64,000 nt of DNA from Mycobacterium sp. AT1 (GTDB lineage Bacteria; Actinomycetota; Actinomycetes; Mycobacteriales; Mycobacteriaceae): the NCBI RefSeq assembly GCF_002043095.1, contig NZ_MVOC01000008.1, forward strand, positions 1-64,000. Direction: 5' to 3'. Every line of letters starts with the position of its first letter. The stretch's first letter is position 1. The notes below the pieces were generated by a model. It worked only from the letters and a program-made list of their open reading frames with translations. It had not been told where the DNA came from and did not search any database. Made by a program: the position numbers and the translations under genes. Shown here one piece after another: positions 32,174-39,766 of the stretch.

Positions 32174-32550
32174 ACGAACGCGCAGGGGTAACGCCGATTG
32201 GCCAGCGGAATTTGCTGGCATTCCGCACCCCGGTACGGCGGCAATTCCCTTCCTGCGTCAATTTGCTCCACGATCTGCGTCGAGCTGCACGCCTCCCCTT
32301 CCAACCAGTAAGGGCTGGCTTGGCAGCTAGCGGTAGCCGTAGTCGCAGAAATCGGAGAAGTCCGCTTAACGAGCACGTCAACACGGGTCGCGCCGAATGC
32401 CGGTCCCATTCCCACTACCAGGTCGACATCACAGCAAACCGATAAGCAATCCATAACAAATCCGTGCCCAGATGTTTGCTGCACCGTGCGTTAATTATCG
32501 AACTGCCATTGCGTAATGGCGCGATGCAGTTCGGACACGGGGGAGCAAAG
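32174..32550. other. Intergenic region with two small inverted repeats
   Basis: No gene is seen. GCCAGC/GCTGGC (32201-32206 and 32214-32219) forms a hairpin shortly after the ArnT-like stop and may terminate it. GCCATT-GCGT-AATGGC (32505-32520) lies 31 bp before the glycosidase ATG and could be an operator. The stretch around 32440-32500 is AT-rich for this genome and probably holds the promoter. Confidence 0.5.
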
Positions 32551-34449
32551 ATGACAGGTTCGGTTGGCGTGTGGAGTCGGAGGGTGGCGACCAAGGGGAT
32601 CATCGCCGCAGTTCCGACGGCGATGGTCCTCGCGTACTCCGGCAACGTGTCCATGTCGATGCCGCCCCGCTCGGCCAGTTACTCATACGTTGAAGCCGCG
32701 GAGATCGTCGACTCTCCGTCGACCGTCGGTGTTGCCGACTCGAACCTGTACGGCATGACCGACGACGAGATCGCCACGGAGCTCGACCGTTTGCAGTCGC
32801 TGGGAGTGACGAACATCCGAGTGTTCGTGCCATGGGGTCTCGTCGAGTACGCCGACGACACCTACAACTGGTCCTACATCGACAGCATCATGGACGCCGC
32901 CGAGGAACGCGACATGGGCGTCATGATGGAGGTCAACGCAACGCCAACCTGGGCGGCGGCCGACCCTGACTCCGCAAACGTGCCAGCGGGCTCCGCGAGC
33001 CCCGACGTCGAGAAGTTCACCGACTTCATGGGGACGTTGGCCACTCGATACGGGGACACCGTGTCGGTGTACGAGATCTGGAACGAGCCGAACTACGTGG
33101 CCTTCTCCAACCCGATCGACCCGGCGGCGTACGCAGAATTGCTAAAGGCCGTGTATCCGGTGCTCAAGGAAATCGATCCCACGGCCACCGTCGTAGCGGG
33201 AGCCCTTGGCACGGTGCAGGATTCCTCGGTGACGATGAGCGCGGTCACCTTCGTCCAACAGATGCTCGACGCGGGCGCTGGCGACTACTTCGACGCGATT
33301 TCGGTTCATCCCTACCAGGACACGTTGTCGTTCTCCGACGGGTACAGCTGCAATTGCGGCGGGCAGCTCACCCCGCTGCAGGAGATCGACGCGATCGTGG
33401 CACTCATCGGGACGGACAAGACGGTGTGGATCACCGAGTACGGGGTGGCCACCGTGAACGGTGAAGACGACGAGGCTAAGCAGGCCGAGTACATCCAAGA
33501 CCTCCTCGACTATTGGCAGACCTATTCCCAGGCCGGCCCGATCTTCATCTACACCGGCAGCGACACCGCCACCGGCAGCACCGACGCCGAGGCGAACTAC
33601 GGGTTGTTCTACGAAAACGGAGATCCGAAGGAAGCCGCCGAGATGCTCGCCGCCTGGATCGCCGAGCACCCTGTCGTCACCACCCCCACCGACCCCGAGA
33701 CGTCTCAACCCACTCTGCAAGAGGCGATCCAGGCCATCGCAAACGCGATCAGCGCGACCATTCGTCAAGCCGTGCAGAGCGTTTCGGCGTTCGCCCAAGC
33801 CATCGTCACGGCAATGGTCAAGGTGGTGACCAACTTGACGAATGCCCTTGCGTCGATCGGTGGCGCTGCGGCGGTAACCACGGCCAGCACCACGACGTCG
33901 TCGACGTTGACCACGGCTGCCAAGTCAACCGCCTCGACGACGAGTGCTGGCGCCGAGACGGCAACGTCGGACCAGCAAGTCGGCTCCGCGAAGTCGTCGA
34001 CCACGAATGACGCCGTACAGACTGCGACGGAGTTCACGACGGACACGGTCGCCTCCTCGAGCGAGGTGGCGGCAGCCACCATTGATTCGTCGAACGAAGC
34101 TACCGTGGCCACGTCCGACACCGTGACGCCTGCGCTTGCCGACGAGTCACCCAGCCCCACAGCCTCTTCCGAGGAGAAGGCGAACGAGACCGCTTCGACC
34201 GCAAGCAGCGCGTCGACGGATCCTCAACCGACGGTCCGCCCCGACCGCGATCAGGTGCGCCGTCGACCGCACAGCGGACCCGCCAACCTGGCAACCGACG
34301 AGTCGGACGCTACGAAGTCCACGCAGCCGAAGACGAACCTCGGCACACTGGTGAAGGAACGGCACGTCGCGAGCGCCACGTCATCGTCGTCATCATCGTC
34401 GTCGTCGTCGTCGTCGTCAACCGACAATGCGTCGAGCGGCGACGAATAG
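32551..34449 (+). CDS. Secreted TIM-barrel glycosidase with Ser/Thr-rich tail
   Basis: A 632-residue protein. A signal-like N-terminus precedes a catalytic domain of clan A glycosidases: acid/base Glu179 in IWNEPNY and nucleophile Glu296 in WITEYGVA, with HPYQ between them (GH5/GH39-like, related to PslG-type hydrolases). From about residue 385 the sequence changes to Ala-rich helix, then 200 residues of Ser/Thr/Ala repeats, ending in a run of serines and SSGDE. The ATG at 32551 has GGGGGAG upstream. The tail could anchor in or span the cell wall. The substrate is unknown. Confidence 0.82.
   Translation: MTGSVGVWSRRVATKGIIAAVPTAMVLAYSGNVSMSMPPRSASYSYVEAAEIVDSPSTVGVADSNLYGMTDDEIATELDRLQSLGVTNIRVFVPWGLVEYADDTYNWSYIDSIMDAAEERDMGVMMEVNATPTWAAADPDSANVPAGSASPDVEKFTDFMGTLATRYGDTVSVYEIWNEPNYVAFSNPIDPAAYAELLKAVYPVLKEIDPTATVVAGALGTVQDSSVTMSAVTFVQQMLDAGAGDYFDAISVHPYQDTLSFSDGYSCNCGGQLTPLQEIDAIVALIGTDKTVWITEYGVATVNGEDDEAKQAEYIQDLLDYWQTYSQAGPIFIYTGSDTATGSTDAEANYGLFYENGDPKEAAEMLAAWIAEHPVVTTPTDPETSQPTLQEAIQAIANAISATIRQAVQSVSAFAQAIVTAMVKVVTNLTNALASIGGAAAVTTASTTTSSTLTTAAKSTASTTSAGAETATSDQQVGSAKSSTTNDAVQTATEFTTDTVASSSEVAAATIDSSNEATVATSDTVTPALADESPSPTASSEEKANETASTASSASTDPQPTVRPDRDQVRRRPHSGPANLATDESDATKSTQPKTNLGTLVKERHVASATSSSSSSSSSSSSSTDNASSGDE
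34381..34418. repeat. Trinucleotide (TCG/TCA) repeat coding for poly-Ser
   Basis: About 12 tandem TCG/TCA triplets in the tail of the secreted glycosidase. It is the same repeat type as at 21263-21292, but read here as serine on the plus strand. Confidence 0.8.
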
Positions 34450-34493
34450 TCGACGGCGGTCACGACCAATCCACCGCTGACACCCAGGCGGGA

Positions 34494-34925
34494 CTAGGGC
34501 GGAGGCGGGCTCCCCAGCGGGGGCCGGTAGCCGGCCGCAGAGTTCCTCAACTGCCAGATTTGATTCGGACACAGTATGCCCACGGCATTCGATATCAGAT
34601 AGTTCGCCGCGAACTCGTCATTGGGCAAGACGTCGGCCTTCACGTCATCCATCACGGCGGAATAGGGTTGACCTCGAGACACCTTGTCGCAGATGCCAAA
34701 TCCGTAGCCGAGAGCATCGTTACCGGGGAAGCCATAGTGCCGACGCACCGTGACGTCGTAGGTGTATTCGATCTCTGGTGCCGGCACCGCCCCTGCCTTT
34801 GGCCCCGGGTTCAGCGCTAGGAGGCCTGCGACGGAGACCACCAGAATCGACGCGGACACCACCCGACGAGCGGCGGCGGCCACGATCGTGTCAGCGGTCC
34901 TTGAATGTGACGACTTCGAACCCAT
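34494..34925 (-). CDS. DUF732-family secreted protein
   Basis: A 143-residue exported protein. The signal segment VVSASILVVSVAGLLALNPG is followed by mature sequence with GYGFGICDKVSRGQPYSAVMD and YLISNAVGILCPNQIWQLRN. This is the DUF732 pattern of two cysteines bracketing a helical domain of about 50 residues, common in mycobacteria. A Pro-rich tail ends the protein. The ATG at 34925 opens MGSKSSHSR. It lies 42 bp after the end of the mce-linked hydratase on the same strand and might be read from that operon. Function is unknown. Confidence 0.8.
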   Translation of the reverse strand: MGSKSSHSRTADTIVAAAARRVVSASILVVSVAGLLALNPGPKAGAVPAPEIEYTYDVTVRRHYGFPGNDALGYGFGICDKVSRGQPYSAVMDDVKADVLPNDEFAANYLISNAVGILCPNQIWQLRNSAAGYRPPLGSPPPP

Positions 34926-34967
34926 TCGATCCCCTCTCGCAAAGCAGCTTGGCGTATCTCGACGGCG

Positions 34968-35837
34968 CTACGCGAACTCGACCGATGCGGTTGCATGCAC
35001 CGTGCCCTCACCGGATACAACCTCGAGGGTTGCCGTCCGGCGATCGCCTGAAGGATGACCCTGCACCCGGATCGCGTCGTCGACGTAGACCGGGCGGCTC
35101 AATCGATAGGCAAAGGCGCGGATTTCACCTCCGTTGGCGCGCGCCACCTCGGCCATGAAGATGGCGAGCAGAGGCCCTTGAACCACGAGGGCCGGGAATC
35201 CTTCGACACCGGTGGTGTATGGGTGGTCGTAGTGAATTCGGTGAGTGTTGCCCGTCAAAGCGCTGAACCGAAACAACAAGGCGGGATGCAACTTAGGCTT
35301 CATCGCCCAGGTCGCGGTACCTTCGCCAAGTGGTCCGCTGAGCGGCGGTTGCGACGGCGACGCGGTTGCCTCGGAACGGTAGACGATGTCCTGCTCTTCG
35401 CTTACTCTCAGTTCGTCGCCCTGCAGGTATTCGTGGCGAAGGGTGACGAAGAGCAGTGCTCCCATGCGGCCCCGTTTGACGACCGTCTCCAGCACGGTGG
35501 ATCGTCGCACCGTCACCTCGCCCACCGACAGGGCCTTCTTGACGTCGACTCGTCCGCCGGCGAACATCCGGCGCCGGTTGGGCATGGGCGGCAGGAAGTT
35601 TCCTTCGCGCGGATGTCCGTCGACTCCGAGATCTCGCGTCGCGGCCCATTCGAGGAAGCACGTCCAGTGCCACAGCAACGGCAGCGCGGCGCCATCGGCA
35701 ACCTCGAGTCCGAGGTCCAGCGTCGCCGCCAATTCTCTTGCCCGGTGCAGGGATACGACGTCACTAACCTCGACCTTCGGCGGTGACCACTTCTCAACCA
35801 GGTCATGAAGAGCGTCGTCTGTGGTGGCTGTGGTCAT
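34968..35837 (-). CDS. HTD2/MaoC-type hotdog hydratase (mesaconyl-C4-CoA hydratase-like)
   Basis: A 289-residue double-hotdog protein. The N-terminal hotdog has PLLWHWTCFLEW and LPPMPNRRRMFAGGRV; the C-terminal hotdog has the catalytic-type block FRFSALTGNTHRIHYDHPYT. Family members hydrate enoyl-CoA thioesters such as mesaconyl-C4-CoA or fatty enoyl chains. The ATG at 35837 has AAGGAGAG upstream and overlaps the preceding stop by 4 bp (ATGA). It is the last gene of the extended mce operon, suggesting it works on the imported lipid or a product of it. The exact substrate is not determined. Confidence 0.85.
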   Translation of the reverse strand: MTTATTDDALHDLVEKWSPPKVEVSDVVSLHRARELAATLDLGLEVADGAALPLLWHWTCFLEWAATRDLGVDGHPREGNFLPPMPNRRRMFAGGRVDVKKALSVGEVTVRRSTVLETVVKRGRMGALLFVTLRHEYLQGDELRVSEEQDIVYRSEATASPSQPPLSGPLGEGTATWAMKPKLHPALLFRFSALTGNTHRIHYDHPYTTGVEGFPALVVQGPLLAIFMAEVARANGGEIRAFAYRLSRPVYVDDAIRVQGHPSGDRRTATLEVVSGEGTVHATASVEFA

Positions 35838-36307
35838 CGGATCTCTCCTTGCATTGGCGGCGCTTCGCGGAAGCCGAGGAACCGGCGCCCGGCGGTCGGC
35901 TCGACATGATGGTTGTCGGACGGGATGGCCCGAGGGGACCCTGCGTGTCTGACACTCGCAACGCGACACGGCTGTCGAGCCTCAACGTGTGTCGGGTTGT
36001 CTCGGTGGCTGCCGGATCCACGGCTGCCCTCGTCGGTGTCTCTAGGTATTTGGTCCAGAAGGTGCCGAAGTTCCGCTTCGGCTGGCGCTCCCGTGTAGCC
36101 GAACACCCAGGCTTCCAAGGCGACTAACAGCTCACCGGAGAGCGCGGTGCCGGTGTGCGCGTAGAGCGTGAGAAGCTCGAGGATGGCACTGTCGAGTTCA
36201 CCCGCACCGATCATCATGTTCAGCCGCACTCGCGCGCCGGTCGACGGGGAGAGCTTCGCGCCGTCGACCAATTCCCAGGCTAGGGCGCGTTCGTCGGCAC
36301 GGTTCAT
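35834..36307 (-). CDS. Conserved-looking hypothetical protein in the mce operon
   Basis: A 157-residue soluble protein. The first 90 residues are a compact helical domain (WELVDGAKLSPSTGARVRLN, SAILELLTLYAHTGTALS, ELRHLLDQIPRD). From about residue 92 the composition changes to Arg, His, Pro and Ser with no helical pattern, as if a former non-coding or frameshifted stretch had been added. Both ends overlap neighbours by 4 bp (ATGA with mceG upstream and the hydratase downstream), so it is certainly translated with them. I do not recognise a family. Confidence 0.65.
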   Translation of the reverse strand: MNRADERALAWELVDGAKLSPSTGARVRLNMMIGAGELDSAILELLTLYAHTGTALSGELLVALEAWVFGYTGAPAEAELRHLLDQIPRDTDEGSRGSGSHRDNPTHVEARQPCRVASVRHAGSPRAIPSDNHHVEPTAGRRFLGFREAPPMQGEIR

Positions 36308-37335
36308 CGGGAACCCTCGTCATGGGCGGTGGCCATCGTGGACCTCAGGTGTTGGTTGGTGCCGTCGAGGTCGGCGCGGATGGCTTCCTGCGCGGCCGGG
36401 GGCAGGGTGTGCATGATCTCGCGCACCCGAGCCTGACGACGCCCCACCGCCTTGCGCTCCGGCATCCCCGGGGTGGCGTTCACCTGCGGCGGCACACCCT
36501 CGATCTCCTCGGTACCACCATCGTGGTGACCGGCGTCGATCATGGCCTGCTCCTCGGCCATCGTCGACTCGTCCTTCTCCTCGGACATACCGATCGGACC
36601 GATGCGACGACCGTTGAGGAACTGCTTGACCACCGGCTCATCGGAGGTCAGCAACACCTCACGCGGACCGAACATCACCAACTTCTTCCGAAACAACATC
36701 CCCATGTTGTCCGGCACCGTCCGAGCGATGTTGATGTTGTGCGTCACGATCAAAATCGTGCAATCGATCTGAGCGTTGATGTCGATCAACAACTGCGACA
36801 GATACGCCGTACGCACCGGATCCAAACCCGAGTCCGGCTCGTCGCAGAGAATGATCTTCGGATCCAACACCAACGACCGGGCCAACCCCGCGCGCTTGCG
36901 CATACCGCCGGAGATCTCACCGGGGAACTTGGTCTCGTCTCCGGTCAGACCGACCAAGTCCAGCTTCTCCATCACTATCTGACGGATCTCGGATTCCTTC
37001 TTCTTCGTATGCTCACGAAGCGGGAACGCCGTGTTGTCATACAACGACATCGAACCGAACAACGCACCGTCCTGAAACATCACCCCGAACATCGTCCGAA
37101 TCTCGTAGAGCTCCTTGGCCGAACACTCGATGATGTTGGTGCCGTCGACGACGATCGAACCCCGCTCCGGACGCAACAGCCCGATCAACGACTTCAAGAA
37201 CACCGACTTACCCGTACCCGACGGACCCAGCAACACGCTGACCTCACCGGCCGGAAGATCGAAGGTGACGTCCTCCCAAATACGCTGAGAACCAAACGAC
37301 TTCGTCAAACCCTCAACCTGAATACCGATACCCAC
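36304..37335 (-). CDS. mceG: Mce-type ABC transporter ATPase MceG (Mkl)
   Basis: A 343-residue ABC ATPase. Walker A GPSGTGKS, the Q-loop VMFQDGALFG, signature ISGGMRKRAGLARSL and Walker B IILCDEPDSGLDP are typical of MlaF/MceG. A 90-residue C-terminal extension with VVKQFLNGRR is specific to actinobacterial MceG and is needed for stability of the complex. The GTG at 37335 has GAGGG upstream. In M. tuberculosis MceG (Rv0655) is encoded away from all four mce operons; here it lies 60 bp after the last mce-linked gene. It energises YrbEA/YrbEB. Confidence 0.93.
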   Translation of the reverse strand: MGIGIQVEGLTKSFGSQRIWEDVTFDLPAGEVSVLLGPSGTGKSVFLKSLIGLLRPERGSIVVDGTNIIECSAKELYEIRTMFGVMFQDGALFGSMSLYDNTAFPLREHTKKKESEIRQIVMEKLDLVGLTGDETKFPGEISGGMRKRAGLARSLVLDPKIILCDEPDSGLDPVRTAYLSQLLIDINAQIDCTILIVTHNINIARTVPDNMGMLFRKKLVMFGPREVLLTSDEPVVKQFLNGRRIGPIGMSEEKDESTMAEEQAMIDAGHHDGGTEEIEGVPPQVNATPGMPERKAVGRRQARVREIMHTLPPAAQEAIRADLDGTNQHLRSTMATAHDEGSR

Positions 37336-37395
37336 GCGTAGCCCTCACTCCATAGTTTTCGTCGTGCGTTCAAGCGATGTAGCTCGACCCGCCTC

Positions 37396-37650
37396 TCAGC
37401 GGCCGGGCGGAGACAGCGGCGGCACCACGTCGTCCGAGGGCAGCGGAGATGGCTGCGTCAGGTCGACGTCCTCGTCGAGGTCGGGTGCCATGGGGAGGAA
37501 CTTGCACATCAGAATCATCGCCAACGGGCAGTCCAGCCCACCGGGGTCGGCGACCGCGGTGCCGGGCACCGACCACGACGGAGCGACGAGACAACCTCCT
37601 ACGGTCAACGCCACGAAGATGGCTTGCCGCACATGACGTCGGGCGGTCAT
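37396..37650 (-). CDS. Small secreted protein linked to the FbpD-like gene
   Basis: An 84-residue protein with a signal peptide (QAIFVALTVGGCLVAPSWS) ending near TAVADP. The mature part has DCPLAMILMCKFLPMAPDLD and EDVDLTQ, then a Pro-rich tail. The two cysteines are 8 apart. The ATG at 37650 overlaps the FbpD-like stop (ATGA). I recall similar CxFLPxAPDLDxDVDLT peptides in mycobacteria without a named family. Function is unknown; its place suggests an envelope partner of the Mce complex. Confidence 0.7.
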   Translation of the reverse strand: MTARRHVRQAIFVALTVGGCLVAPSWSVPGTAVADPGGLDCPLAMILMCKFLPMAPDLDEDVDLTQPSPLPSDDVVPPLSPPGR

Positions 37651-38531
37651 CGCAAAGTCGCCGCCAAGTCGCCGGACATGGCGGCCAGCTGGGGACCCCA
37701 ACTCGACCAATCATGCTGTCCACCAACGGGAATGTCGAAGTGGCCGTTGTGACCGCCCACCGCGCGGTACTGCGCGAAGAACGTTCGATTGCTTCCCTGG
37801 GCCTGATCGCAGTAGCCGATCATCGCTGCGGGATCGCTGCACGTCAGTGTCGAAGGACTGAAGACCCACAACCGAGTGGCATTGTCCACCAACAACTGTG
37901 CGTGCACGTTCGGGTCATGCCACTTCCACCGGCCCAATTGCGCCGCCCCCCACATCGCCTGCGTGTTGACGCCGCCATACTGAGCCATGCCAGCGGTGAT
38001 CGCGCCGTTGAACGTGGTCTGCGACGGGGTGAGGAATCCCGACATCGAACCGGCGTAGCGGAATCGGTCGGGGTGGAATTCCGCCAAGGTGACGGCACCC
38101 GTCCCTCCTTGGGCCGCTCCGACGATGCCGTGTCCCCCTGGGGCCAAGCCCTTGTTGGCCGCCAACCAATTCGGCAACTCGTCGGACAAGAAGGTCTCCC
38201 ACTGGCGACTGCCGTCCAGTTCCCAGTCGGTGTACAGACTCCATGCCCCACCTGCCGGAGCCACCACCGAGATGCCCTTGCCTGCGAGGGTATTCATGGC
38301 ATTGCCTGCGGTCACCCAGTTGCTCACGTCGGGCGCGGCGTTGAATGCGTCCAGTAGGTACACCGCGTGCGGGCCACCTGCCTGGAACGCCACCGGGATG
38401 TCGCGGCCCATCGACGCAGACGGCACCATCAGGTATTCCACCGCCGCGGCCTTCGCCTCGGCAGCCGTCCACAGGCATACGGCGAAGACCGCGGTCAACG
38501 CCAGTCGCAGCGCAACGACTCCGCCCCTCAT
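37647..38531 (-). CDS. MPT51/FbpD-like non-catalytic mycolyltransferase homologue
   Basis: A 294-residue exported protein. After a signal ending AEAKA comes the antigen 85 fold in its MPT51 version: YLMVPSASMGRDIPVAFQAGG, YLLDAFNAAPDVSNWVT, and VGGHNGHFDIP near the end. The nucleophile elbow reads GAAQGG, so the catalytic serine of antigen 85 (GLSMAG) is missing, as in MPT51. It probably binds fibronectin or glycolipid and does not transfer mycolate. The ATG at 38531 overlaps the upstream stop by 4 bp. The usual place of this gene is beside fbpA; here it is inside the mce operon. Confidence 0.9.
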   Translation of the reverse strand: MRGGVVALRLALTAVFAVCLWTAAEAKAAAVEYLMVPSASMGRDIPVAFQAGGPHAVYLLDAFNAAPDVSNWVTAGNAMNTLAGKGISVVAPAGGAWSLYTDWELDGSRQWETFLSDELPNWLAANKGLAPGGHGIVGAAQGGTGAVTLAEFHPDRFRYAGSMSGFLTPSQTTFNGAITAGMAQYGGVNTQAMWGAAQLGRWKWHDPNVHAQLLVDNATRLWVFSPSTLTCSDPAAMIGYCDQAQGSNRTFFAQYRAVGGHNGHFDIPVGGQHDWSSWGPQLAAMSGDLAATLR

Positions 38532-39136
38532 TTGGGATCGAATCCCGATATGAGCCACTGGTTTCCGACCTTGTCGAGCGTGACTTGAACCGCCGAGGCC
38601 GTGGCCGAGGGGGCCCCTTCCCCCACGATGACGGACTGGTCCACGAACACGAGGACAACGGCGCGACTTGCAGTGGCCGACACCGACGCGGCGGCAGGCA
38701 CGGTAGCCGTCGCCGAGATTCGCTTCTGCGTGGACCCGGGGATCACCACGTCATTGGTCAGCGAGGTGTAGGAATCCCGGAAGGAACCGGTTAGGCGGTC
38801 TCGCGCAGCAGTCAATGTCTCCTGCGCCGTGTCGGGGCGGTAGGACAGCAACGCGATGGTGCCGTCGGTGGCAGCCTGCACCGACGAGGCGGCTGCGGCT
38901 TGCGCATTCAACATCGAGCTCTGCCGAAACTTCAGATACCCGGCGCCAACGGTCATGGACAGCACCAACAGCGGAATCAGGAGGTAGACGACGAGATGTC
39001 GCCGGGTGGCCTCGGGTGCGGGTGTCTCGGTCACGGTGCCGTCAACGTCGTTGTCGGAATCGGGTTCGACTGCGACTTCGACTTCCGCGTCGGCACTTTC
39101 GTCGGATGGGGCCGTGACGGCCTGGGGATGGCTCAT
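38528..39136 (-). CDS. Mce-associated membrane protein
   Basis: A 202-residue protein with an acidic N-terminal tail of about 45 residues, one transmembrane helix (VVYLLIPLLVLSMTVGAGYL) and an outside domain of about 135 residues with GSFRDSYTSLTNDVVIPGSTQKR and VTLDKVGNQWLISGFDPK. This is the layout of the Mas proteins, which help Mce complexes assemble or stay stable. The ATG at 39136 overlaps the preceding stop (ATGA); the long open frame upstream runs against the neighbour's frame and is not used. Confidence 0.85.
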   Translation of the reverse strand: MSHPQAVTAPSDESADAEVEVAVEPDSDNDVDGTVTETPAPEATRRHLVVYLLIPLLVLSMTVGAGYLKFRQSSMLNAQAAAASSVQAATDGTIALLSYRPDTAQETLTAARDRLTGSFRDSYTSLTNDVVIPGSTQKRISATATVPAAASVSATASRAVVLVFVDQSVIVGEGAPSATASAVQVTLDKVGNQWLISGFDPK

Positions 39137-39762
39137 GGGACGAACTCCACGTTGGACACCTTCGCGTCGTTGCCGACCTTCTGAATGGACAGTCGCATTC
39201 GCCAGGAACGCGACGATTGGTCCGGCGCCTCGTTCGTGGTCGTGAGGACGTTGACGGCGACGAGGACCTGGGCATCGGTGTCCGTTGCGGACTCCAGACC
39301 GGAGACGGTCACGGTGCCGGTGGACACGGACTGCACCTTCTTGACCACGTCGACGAAGGGCTGGGATCGCTGGGCGAAGTCGTCGTAGAAGGTGCCGGTG
39401 GCCATCCCGAGGATCCGCTGCACGTCGGCATCGGCGTGATGCCAGTCGATCGTGGTGAGGTTGATTGCCCCCTGCCGACCGGTTTGCAGATACAGCTCGC
39501 GAAGGTCTGCCGACTGCTGTGCCCGGTAGGCCTGAAATCCCAAGAACCCGATCAGTGCCGCGAGAGCGACCACCATCGTCAGGCCGATCACCAGCGCAAG
39601 TCGCGGTGGCGCCGGTCGCCATCGAGACCGCGCACTCGAAGCGGCCTCGTCGACCTCGGTGAGTTCGTCGGCCGGCTCGTCGGTGGGGTCAGGGGTGGAT
39701 TCGTCTGAGAGTTCCTCTGCTGACGGCGTTTCCGTCGAGGATGGAGCGGTTGGAGTCGGCAA
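39133..39762 (-). CDS. Mce-associated membrane protein
   Basis: A 209-residue protein with a Pro/Glu/Asp-rich cytoplasmic tail of about 50 residues, one transmembrane helix (LALVIGLTMVVALAALIGFL) and an exported domain with GTFYDDFAQRSQPFVDVVKK and SWRMRLSIQKVGNDAKVSNV. It is a second Mas-type protein and a distant homologue of the gene that follows. The start is a TTG at 39762, four bases after the mceF TGA; AAGGGA sits upstream and no ATG or GTG is in frame. Confidence 0.83.
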   Translation of the reverse strand: MPTPTAPSSTETPSAEELSDESTPDPTDEPADELTEVDEAASSARSRWRPAPPRLALVIGLTMVVALAALIGFLGFQAYRAQQSADLRELYLQTGRQGAINLTTIDWHHADADVQRILGMATGTFYDDFAQRSQPFVDVVKKVQSVSTGTVTVSGLESATDTDAQVLVAVNVLTTTNEAPDQSSRSWRMRLSIQKVGNDAKVSNVEFVP

Positions 39763-39766
39763 CTGG

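Noticed and set aside
30110..32221. 703-codon minus-strand open frame
   Set aside because: It is the antisense of the ArnT-like gene; its product is an Arg/Gly/His-rich text with no motif.
34381..34418. Tandem repeats as a CRISPR array
   Set aside because: They are uninterrupted triplets inside a coding tail, without spacers; no cas gene is in the window.
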